From contig QHOQ01000114.1 in assembly GCA_003219355.1 (NCBI GenBank), positions 1-13,213 on the forward strand: 13,213 bases of DNA, given 5' to 3'. A model generated the notes under the pieces. The model worked only from the letters and a program-made list of their open reading frames with translations. It made no database searches and was not told where the DNA came from. The translations under genes were made by a program, and so were the position numbers. This document shows, piece after piece, positions 7,894 through 13,213 of this stretch; the first letter of the stretch is position 1; each line of letters opens with the position of its first letter. The DNA comes from Verrucomicrobiota bacterium. Its GTDB lineage: Bacteria > Verrucomicrobiota > Verrucomicrobiia > Chthoniobacterales > UBA10450.

Positions 7894-8130
7894 TCACTTG
7901 AGTTTTTTGATTGCGCGCACGATTTGGTCGAAGTCCGGCCACTCGCCGGAGTCGAGTTTGGAATGGAGAAGTTTGCCATTGGCGCGAATCTCGAAAGCGC
8001 CGCCGCTCGACGGAATGAGGGTAAGCGACTTGATGCGCTCGCCAAGTTCAAGAATTTGGGTCGCCAAACTGACGGCCTTCGGTGTGTAGTTTCAAACCAC
8101 GCAATATTCGATCGACACCTCAGTTTTCAC
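7894..8130 (-). CDS. Rdx/SelW-like selenoprotein (CxxU, in-frame UGA)
   Basis: A 78-residue protein that an ordinary gene finder would miss, because codon 13 is UGA (8094-8092). With UGA read as Sec the N-terminus is MKTEVSIEYCVVUNYTPKAV: a beta strand leading to a C-x-x-U redox motif, as in SelW/SelT/SelH (Rdx) thioredoxin-fold proteins. The frame stays open for 65 further codons and keeps family features: LTLIPSSGGAFEIRANGKLL, then SGEWPDFDQIVRAIKKL, matching the GxGG-F-E-V strand and the [FW]P turn before the last helix. Length is typical (about 75-95). The GTG start at 8130 has GGAG 6 nt upstream. It leads the island, before selC and selD, so it is the obvious client of the machinery. Family role is thiol/selenol redox; the partner is unknown. 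Confidence 0.92.
8058..8077 (-). promoter_or_regulatory. Candidate SECIS hairpin in the SelW-like gene
   Basis: After the UGA at 8092, 21 nt lead to the loop AGUUUGGC (8070-8063), closed by GUC/GAC (8073-8071 with 8062-8060). A lower stem GG/CC (8077-8076 with 8059-8058) forms across a two-nt CC bulge. The stem is short, so the fold is less certain than in selD. However, the loop has G in position 2 and begins AGUUU exactly like the selD loop, which supports a shared SelB target. Confidence 0.55.
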
Positions 8131-8136
8131 CTCGAG

Positions 8137-8143
8137 CTCCTTT
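8137..8143 (-). promoter_or_regulatory. Ribosome binding site of the SelW-like gene
   Basis: AAAGGAG ends 6 nt before the GTG at 8130 (spacer CTCGAG). This supports GTG as the start, although the same frame is open without ATG further upstream to the TGA at 8382. Confidence 0.75.
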
Positions 8144-8203
8144 CCAACCGGAACCGTATCTTTGCCAAGAAAGACGGTCAAGACCTGGAAGCGGTCGACA
8201 ACG

Positions 8204-8243
8204 GTGCGATATCCCTTGGTCGCTGCGGCGATCTCGGGATGAC
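8204..8243. repeat. Single GTCATCC-type repeat arm
   Basis: Read on the minus strand it begins GTCATCCCGAGATCGCCGCA and continues to a GGGATATCGCAC end. It is the same style as the arms of the 5069-5175 element (GTCATxCxGAxCG). Its presence just upstream of the selenoprotein gene suggests dispersed repeats on both sides of the selC-selA block. Confidence 0.45.
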
Positions 8244-8370
8244 AAGCAGATTCGAGCGCGTCCAAGAATGTAACGGCGGCTGCCCGTTCGTGAATGCTCC
8301 TGCTTGCGGAACTCCTCAGAACGCGAAAGCTTTTGGAATTCGAATGGGTCAGCCGCCGTTTTTCTTGTTG

Positions 8371-8390
8371 GGCGTCCCATCAAGGGCGCC
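8371..8390 (-). terminator. Hairpin after the outer-membrane protein gene (weak terminator candidate)
   Basis: GGCG-T-CCC and GGG-CGCC can pair seven times around an ATCAA loop with one bulged base. It lies 22 nt past the stop of the outer-membrane protein. The minus-strand sequence that follows is A-rich, not U-rich, so intrinsic termination is doubtful and it may be another repeat. Confidence 0.25.
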
Positions 8391-8412
8391 TCTACAAATT
8401 GTTACGTTACCG

Positions 8413-10107
8413 TTAGAAGGCAAAGTTGAGGCCGCTACGAAGCATGCCGAAATTATTTTTCGGCCCGTCAATCACGCCGAAGCTCAAGTCGTTAGTCCAA
8501 CCGAAGTGCCGCGCGATTCGGAATTCGAGACCGGCTCCAAACTGGCCGAGCAATTTGGTTTCGCTACCGAAGTGATGCGTCTGGGCATGGACCGCGAACG
8601 CATCTGGCGGCCCCTGTGTGCTGAGGACATCTCTTTCGCCGCCGCCGAAAATCGCACCGACACCGGCCCACGCGTAGGGCGCAAAACGTGTGCAAGGAAT
8701 TGGATAGCGCAATGTAAATGTTCCTAATAGAGCGGCAATCGTATGGTCGTGATTGATTCTCCTACGAGTAAAGATAGGGATCGTCGGATCCTCAAAGATA
8801 TCGAAGCCGCTTTTGCTGGCGTCCAGAGCAAATCCTTCAACGCCCACACCAAAGTAGCGGTAGAAAAAATATTTGATGTCGCCGCCACCGCCCCAGGCAT
8901 GATCGTCACCAATGTAATGATCGAAGGTGCCGAGGACGGGGTGGCCTTCAGTGGTACTTTGTACGACATCCACCAGCCAGAGATTAGGATTATACTCGGT
9001 GTTGGTGAAAGCATAGGTGCCCCAGAGATTCACATTCCATTCGGTGTCGCCGTACCATTGCGGACACGGTGGCGGCGCGACCTGCTTGATTTCCTTTGCC
9101 GACTCTTTTCCCGAATAGTAATCGGCAGGGACCATGGAGAGGTAACGGAACCGCGTCGACACGGGCGCTTCGGCTTCGGCGTGTTCGCCGCCGAACAGCC
9201 AGGAAAAGACCACAAATACATCAGCCACCGGCGAATCGTCTGTGCAGCCGAACAGGGGCGAGATATCCAGGCGAGTCTGCGGTGTCGGTTTCCACGCAAG
9301 GGTTGGACCGATGACAAAAGAGTGCATGGGATCCCCGCGCGTGTCTTTGACAGTGAAATTTTTATATTCCATTTCTAGGCCGACTTTCAGACGCTCGTTG
9401 GGCAGGAGAATGGGAGTCATGACGCTCTGGGAGAAGCCCCATTCGCGGCCGCGATCGCCGGTATTCTCTTTTTCGAAGAACCAGTTCATGGCCCATTCCA
9501 GGCGCTCGCCAAAATCCTGGGCCAGCAGTAGGCGGAATTCGTAGGCATCGGGAACCTTTGGCGGTCCGTTCTCTTCCTCCGCTTCCTCTCCGGGAGGCGG
9601 CGGCGGTCCTTCTTCGTGTCGAATAGTCCCAACCCCGAATTTGTACTCGGCGAAGAGTGTTGGATTGAGCGGAATCTTGTTCCAATCAGCAAGAGCCCAG
9701 CGTGCTTCCAGACTCACTGTCTCCGCGCCGCCACCACCATTAAATCGTTCGAACTTTGCTTCCGCGGCAACCCCAAAACGATAGGGCAAACCCATTTCGA
9801 TCTCCTGAGTGAAAAGGTGATCGGGCGGTCCATGGCGGAACCCCTGGCCCTCGTAACTCTCTCCGAAGAAAAATGCCCATGGTGGCAATACATAGGCATT
9901 GGTCAGATTAGAAAAGCGGCTGCGCGAAAACCCGGGCGGCGCCCCATAAGCGCTCGAGACTTCCTCGCCGGTCACGACGATCTCTTGTTCGAAAACAGCC
10001 GACTGCGCGTGGATCGATTGGTTAGTAGCAAGAAAAACCAGACATGCGCCTGCCATAAGTGGAATAAACCGCTGCGCAGGTAGACGAGAAAAATATGTGG
10101 TAATCAT
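8413..10107 (-). CDS. Outer-membrane beta-barrel protein, two barrel-like halves
   Basis: A 564-residue exported protein. I start at the ATG at 10107: the first residues then form a signal peptide (positive RLPAQR, hydrophobic core FIPLMAGACLVFLAT, cleavage after IHA at 34). The longer start at 10137 lies inside a perfect palindrome. Just after the signal is EIVVTG (42-47), which looks like a TonB box though no plug domain follows. Residues about 90-315 alternate aromatic and polar residues as in transporter-type barrels, with a striking P/E loop at 165-186 (GPPPPPG, then EEAEEEN). A linker leads to a second half, about 345-564, resembling OmpA-type small barrels and ending in GLNFAF, the usual aromatic C-terminus. 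It lies 77 nt after the sensor kinase and is probably its target. Substrate unknown. Confidence 0.75.
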   Translation of the reverse strand: MITTYFSRLPAQRFIPLMAGACLVFLATNQSIHAQSAVFEQEIVVTGEEVSSAYGAPPGFSRSRFSNLTNAYVLPPWAFFFGESYEGQGFRHGPPDHLFTQEIEMGLPYRFGVAAEAKFERFNGGGGAETVSLEARWALADWNKIPLNPTLFAEYKFGVGTIRHEEGPPPPPGEEAEEENGPPKVPDAYEFRLLLAQDFGERLEWAMNWFFEKENTGDRGREWGFSQSVMTPILLPNERLKVGLEMEYKNFTVKDTRGDPMHSFVIGPTLAWKPTPQTRLDISPLFGCTDDSPVADVFVVFSWLFGGEHAEAEAPVSTRFRYLSMVPADYYSGKESAKEIKQVAPPPCPQWYGDTEWNVNLWGTYAFTNTEYNPNLWLVDVVQSTTEGHPVLGTFDHYIGDDHAWGGGGDIKYFFYRYFGVGVEGFALDASKSGFDIFEDPTIPIFTRRRINHDHTIAALLGTFTLRYPIPCTRFAPYAWAGVGAIFGGGERDVLSTQGPPDAFAVHAQTHHFGSETKLLGQFGAGLEFRIARHFGWTNDLSFGVIDGPKNNFGMLRSGLNFAF

Positions 10108-10132
10108 GTGCGAACTGAAGGTGAAATTGCGG

Positions 10133-10154
10133 ATCATTACAGAATTGTAATGAT
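10133..10154. promoter_or_regulatory. Palindromic operator, CopR/CusR style
   Basis: A perfect 9-bp inverted repeat, ATCATTACA and TGTAATGAT, separated by GAAT. The core TTACA-n-TGTAA resembles boxes bound by metal-responsive OmpR-family regulators (CopR, CusR, PcoR). It lies 25 nt upstream of the chosen start of the outer-membrane protein and 30 nt after the kinase stop; a TTGTCA (10160-10155) abuts it and may be a -35. Likely bound by the regulator encoded upstream. No copy is seen before the regulator gene. Confidence 0.65.
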
Positions 10155-10184
10155 TGACAAGGCAAATTTTTGAGGACGGTGGGG

Positions 10185-11597
10185 CTAAGGTGTTCCCGTT
10201 TCCGCTGGCGATTTATTCGGGAAAATAAGGACCACAGTCGTGCCGCGATTCACTTCGCTGTCGATTTTGGCCGAGCCGCCATGAAGATCGACGATCGATT
10301 TCACCAGTGCCAGGCCCAACCCCGCGCCGTCGGAGCTGCGCGATGAATCGACCCGATAAAAGCGATCGAACAAGCGCGGCAAATGTTCGGGCGAAATGCC
10401 GCATCCGTTATCTCTTACGACGACTTCGGAATGGGCCGCGTTGACAGCGATCGAGATTTGAATTGTGCCTCCGTCGGGTATGGAGCGCAGCGCGTTATCC
10501 ACGAGGTTGCTCACGGCGCGACTGAACAAAACCGGATCGCCGTAAATTTCGCCTTCGCCAGTGCAATTGATCGTGACATGTCGATCCTCCGCGATCGTCC
10601 GATAAAACGTCGCGATCTTTTCCACCGCTGTGCGCCCATCAAACTCTCTCCGCTCGATTGGTTCGCGGGCCGCGTCAACCCGAGCGACGAAGAGCAAATT
10701 GTCAACGATCCCGGAGAGCCGTTCGCATTCGGCAATCGTGGACTCGATTACTTCGCGATATTCCTCCGGGCTGCGCTCGCGCGTTAAAGTAACTTGCGCT
10801 TCGCCAAGGATATTGGCAATTGGCGTGCGGAGTTCGTGGGCAAGGTCGGCGGAAAATTGAGAGAGTCGTGTAAAAGAAGCCCGGAGCCGATCCAGCATCT
10901 CGTCGAAAGCGACCGCGAGCGGCTGGAGCTCGCGCGGCCAGCCAGTCTGCGCCACCCGTTCGTTCAGATGAGTCGGCCCAGTGCGCTCAAGCGAACGCGT
11001 CATTTGTCCGAGCGGACGCAAACCATGCCTAGTAACCGTGATTGCAATTAGAGCCGAGGCTACAATGCTGCCCGAAAGGACGACGATGAGCAAAATGCCA
11101 AACTCTCGTTCGACTTGTTCGTCGCTAGACCGGTCTTGCGCCACCTGGATCGTGTAAGGCTGTCCGGCGGAGTCTTTATTTATTGTGATCAAGGAAAACA
11201 ACTTCGCGTCAGTGCGATAATCCCTTGGGCTGCGAACAGGCGACGCCGATTTTTGCGCTCGCGGAAAAATGTCCGAAGGAAGCAACCGATTCATTCCGGG
11301 TGTCTCTGCAATGGTGTGGCCTTCCGAGTCGAACACTCTGATCCAATAAGGAGCATGCTCGCCGGCGCGGCGGGCTTTCAATTCTTCGCCGAAAAGTTTT
11401 GGCCCGCCCTCGTTAAAGTCGGCGCTCAAAGCGGAGACCTTATCGGCTAGCACGGCATTGTCTTCGGCGAAGGCATGCCGAATAACGATCCAATAAAACA
11501 CGCTGAGCCCGCAGCAAAGCAACAGCGCCGCCGCCAGCGTAAAAAATAGGACAAGCTGGGACGCAATTGAACGGGGTTTAGTTCGTTTTGAGGACAT
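10185..11597 (-). CDS. Sensor histidine kinase, heavy-metal (CusS/CopS) type
   Basis: A 470-residue inner-membrane kinase that autophosphorylates and passes phosphate to the partner regulator. Two membrane segments (about 13-40 and 167-190) flank a periplasmic sensor region. A HAMP domain follows (RHGLRPLGQMTRSLE), then the dimerisation helix RLSQFSADLAHELRTPI with phospho-acceptor His254; this wording is characteristic of metal-sensing kinases such as CusS, CopS and PcoS. The ATP domain has the N box (SNLVDNAL, Asn364), G1 (DNGCG, 397-401) and G2 (GAGLGLAL, 425-432). I chose the ATG at 11597, overlapping the regulator gene by 20 nt. A longer frame to 11918 merely reads through the regulator in another phase. 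Ribosome site weak; coupling to the regulator is expected. The signal, copper or another metal, is inferred from family only. Confidence 0.9.
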   Translation of the reverse strand: MSSKRTKPRSIASQLVLFFTLAAALLLCCGLSVFYWIVIRHAFAEDNAVLADKVSALSADFNEGGPKLFGEELKARRAGEHAPYWIRVFDSEGHTIAETPGMNRLLPSDIFPRAQKSASPVRSPRDYRTDAKLFSLITINKDSAGQPYTIQVAQDRSSDEQVEREFGILLIVVLSGSIVASALIAITVTRHGLRPLGQMTRSLERTGPTHLNERVAQTGWPRELQPLAVAFDEMLDRLRASFTRLSQFSADLAHELRTPIANILGEAQVTLTRERSPEEYREVIESTIAECERLSGIVDNLLFVARVDAAREPIERREFDGRTAVEKIATFYRTIAEDRHVTINCTGEGEIYGDPVLFSRAVSNLVDNALRSIPDGGTIQISIAVNAAHSEVVVRDNGCGISPEHLPRLFDRFYRVDSSRSSDGAGLGLALVKSIVDLHGGSAKIDSEVNRGTTVVLIFPNKSPAETGTP

Positions 11598-12249
11598 AAC
11601 CGACGCCGCGGATCGTGTGGACCAGCTTCGTCTTGAACGGATCGTCCACCTTCGCCCGCAATCGGCGCACAACGACGTCCACGACATTCGTATCGGTTTT
11701 GAACCCGATCTCCCATACCTGTTCCGCGATTTCGGCGCGCGATACAACTTCACCGGCCGAGCGAGCCAGATGGGCAAGGAGGAGAAACTCTTTCGGCGTG
11801 AGATTGAGCGGCAAGCCGGAACGAACTGCCTTGTGCCGCTGCATATCGATTTCCAAATCGTCGATGCGCAAGTGTTCTTTGTGTCGCGCTGGAGCGCGCC
11901 GCAACAACGAACGCACACGGGCCAGCAATTCCGGGAACGCGAATGGCTTTACCAGATAATCGTCCGCACCCAGTTCGAGTCCTTTCACGCGGTCGCGCAC
12001 ACTGTCGCGGGCGGTAAGAAAAAGAATCGGAGTGCGGATCCCGTCGCGCCGCAGGTCCGCGACAACTTCGCAGCCGTCTTTCCTTGGCAGCATGATATCG
12101 ACGACAAGAAGATCGAACCTGCTCGCCCGCGCGAGCTCCAAACCGGTCTCGCCATCCCTCGCAAGATCGACAACGAAGCCAGCTTCGCGCAAACCTTTAG
12201 CCAGAAACGCGGCCGTTTTCTTTTCATCCTCGATGACCAGAATTCGCAC
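11578..12249 (-). CDS. OmpR/CusR-family response regulator
   Basis: A 223-residue DNA-binding regulator. The receiver domain (1-about 115) has the acidic cluster IEDE (6-9), phosphorylation site Asp51 in VVDIMLPRKDG, Thr79 and Lys101 in LVKPF. The C-terminal winged-helix domain (about 127-223) carries LTPKEFLLLAHLARSAGEVVSR and VVRRLRAKVDDPF and ends HTIRGVGYVL, all typical of OmpR/PhoB effectors of the CusR/CopR group. The start is GTG at 12249, which gives the canonical MRILVIEDE opening; no strong Shine-Dalgarno is visible. It leads a three-gene unit with its kinase and an outer-membrane protein. The palindrome before the latter is its most likely binding site. Confidence 0.93.
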   Translation of the reverse strand: MRILVIEDEKKTAAFLAKGLREAGFVVDLARDGETGLELARASRFDLLVVDIMLPRKDGCEVVADLRRDGIRTPILFLTARDSVRDRVKGLELGADDYLVKPFAFPELLARVRSLLRRAPARHKEHLRIDDLEIDMQRHKAVRSGLPLNLTPKEFLLLAHLARSAGEVVSRAEIAEQVWEIGFKTDTNVVDVVVRRLRAKVDDPFKTKLVHTIRGVGYVLKTN

Positions 12250-12460
12250 TGCTTTTAAGTGTACAAAGCCATTCGTCCGACGGAATGCAAAAACGAAGCG
12301 CTTTTTTGGCGAAACAAAGTATCGCGAGGGGGGCGTAGCTATGTCGCCAACGTGATTTATCGGTCCGCCAAGCTACGAACCAAGGATGCCGCGACTTACA
12401 GTTAAAGCGACTAACCGCTAAGGATGTGGTGGATGAGTTGGTTCGGCCGGCCTTCGCTAG
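12250..12460. other. Intergenic region upstream of the response regulator
   Basis: A 211-nt gap presumably holding the promoter of the two-component operon, but no convincing promoter or operator could be picked. CGTAGCT (12334-12340) and AGCTACG (12371-12377) form a seven-bp inverted repeat 30 nt apart, in repeat-like text. GGCCGGCC lies at 12446-12453 shortly after the upstream gene; no U-tract follows, so no terminator is called. Confidence 0.4.
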
Positions 12461-13213
12461 TCATTTTTTGTGGGGTTTTGGCGTCGGAGTTGGGCTAGGT
12501 CCCGGGCAGGCGACGTTGCCGACCACGGCGTATGTCGCTGCGGGATGGCCGTTGTCCCTCTGCCCCTTAACAAACGTATGATCTACCAGCAGAGTTGACC
12601 GCTCCAAGTTTTGAGTCTCGCTCGTATCGCCGGTGAACGTCCTTCCATTAACAGCTCCGAGCAGATCTCCCGGCTGTGGATTTCCGACCGCGGATTTCGG
12701 GACGACAAGCGTGATCGTTCCATCAGCATTAAAGCTGCTTCCAGGCAAAGCTCCGATTGGAGTTTCTGTCGGGACACCGATAACCAGACCCACGACGGCC
12801 GTGGCAACAGTCCCATACTCAAAGGTGACAGTTCCATTCTGATCCGTCCTCATACCAGCGTAGAACTGCTCGGCTGCCGGATCGAACGATTGCGCCGCGT
12901 AGGAGTTCCAGACTATCCTCCATCTGCTGTTCGGCGGCACGCTGCTAAGATCAGTTACTTTCATTTTGAACATCAGGTTGCTTGTTCCTGGAGGCTCGCC
13001 CGCTGCAATATAGTCAATAGCCAGCGAAGCGGGAGCAGTCCCTTGCAGAGGCTGTTCTGGATGACCGGGCGGAGTTCGCTGGAGGATCAAACCGCTACAC
13101 GTGTCACCAATGTAAGGCGCAGCAATTTCATTATTCGCGCAGGACATGCCGACGCTGTTTACCGCAAGCAACTTATAATAATAGGTCTTGGTAATGTCGG
13201 TGGCTGTCAGGTC
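12461..13213 (-). CDS. Secreted-type protein with fibronectin-III-like end, 5' end beyond window
   Basis: The last 250 codons of a larger gene; the frame is open to the window edge, so a start at 13171 would be artificial. The first visible residues, DLTATDITKTYYYKLLAVNS, are the end of a fibronectin type III domain (the YYY-x-V-x-AVN-x-x-G strand). Then comes a roughly 200-residue, beta-rich, low-charge domain that I do not recognise (for example WRIVWNSYAA, FYAGMRTDQNGTVTFEYGT, TLVVPKSAVGNPQPGDLL). It ends in a Pro-Thr-Lys tail, PGPSPTPTPKPHKK. Composition fits an exported or surface protein. Two cysteines (SCANN, DTCSG) lie close together after the FN3 part and one lies near the end (VACPG). 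No link to the two-component genes is evident. Confidence 0.7.
   Translation of the reverse strand, partial: DLTATDITKTYYYKLLAVNSVGMSCANNEIAAPYIGDTCSGLILQRTPPGHPEQPLQGTAPASLAIDYIAAGEPPGTSNLMFKMKVTDLSSVPPNSRWRIVWNSYAAQSFDPAAEQFYAGMRTDQNGTVTFEYGTVATAVVGLVIGVPTETPIGALPGSSFNADGTITLVVPKSAVGNPQPGDLLGAVNGRTFTGDTSETQNLERSTLLVDHTFVKGQRDNGHPAATYAVVGNVACPGPSPTPTPKPHKK

Larger units (their letters stand above)
8131..8412. other. Intergenic region upstream of the SelW-like gene
   Basis: This 282-nt gap holds no gene I trust. It contains a single repeat arm (8204-8243) and a hairpin near the end of the preceding gene (8371-8390). Two minus-strand frames are open across most of it. One (8120-8383) has ATG starts but a protein with no family character; the other continues in phase into the SelW-like gene without any ATG or GTG. 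It presumably also holds the promoter of the sel genes, but no convincing -35/-10 pair could be picked. Confidence 0.5.

Noticed and set aside
8120..8383. 87-residue minus-strand frame upstream of the SelW-like gene
   Set aside because: Arg/Ser-rich translation without family character, no ribosome site, covers a repeat arm and overlaps the well-supported selenoprotein start.
7924..8727. 267-residue plus-strand frame across the SelW-like gene and outer-membrane gene end
   Set aside because: Runs antisense through two supported genes and a repeat, with no domain character.
10185..11918. Longer 577-residue version of the sensor kinase
   Set aside because: The extra N-terminal 107 residues are the response regulator gene read in another frame; the ATG at 11597 gives a normal kinase.

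Overview
This 13.2 kb window reads almost entirely from the minus strand. It looks like chromosome of a diderm (Gram-negative-type) bacterium with moderately high GC. The evidence is an outer-membrane barrel protein, an OmpR-type two-component system and an AddAB-type repair pair. Short inverted intergenic repeats resemble those of soil Verrucomicrobiota, but that assignment is inference from style and could not be tested here.

In transcription order (right to left), the window opens with the 3' part of a secreted-looking protein with a fibronectin-III-like segment (12461-13213). Next comes a metal-type two-component system: a response regulator (11578-12249) overlapping its sensor kinase (10185-11597). 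It is followed by a signal-peptide-bearing outer-membrane protein (8413-10107) with a near-perfect palindromic operator of the CopR/CusR style just upstream (10133-10154).

The centre of interest is 3083-8130, a self-contained selenocysteine island: a small Rdx/SelW-like selenoprotein gene (7894-8130) whose CxxU motif is encoded with an in-frame UGA, the tRNA-Sec gene selC (7705-7801, anticodon UCA), selD (6551-7606), selA (5193-6566, overlapping selD by 16 nt) and selB (3083-5026). SelD is itself a selenoprotein: its true start is at 7606 and an in-frame UGA at 7553-7555 gives the CAGU active-site motif. Both UGA genes have a hairpin downstream whose loop begins AGUUU, a plausible shared SelB recognition element. 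A conventional gene finder would truncate selD and miss the SelW-like gene completely.

After selB come an AddB-like PD-(D/E)XK nuclease (67-3057) and the first 24 codons of an overlapping AddA/UvrD-like helicase (1-73). The island therefore carries the Sec tRNA, the selenium donor synthase (SelD), the Sec-forming enzyme (SelA), the dedicated elongation factor (SelB) and two UGA-decoding client genes. Seryl-tRNA synthetase, needed to charge tRNA-Sec with serine, is not in the window. SelD is both part of the machinery and a client of it.
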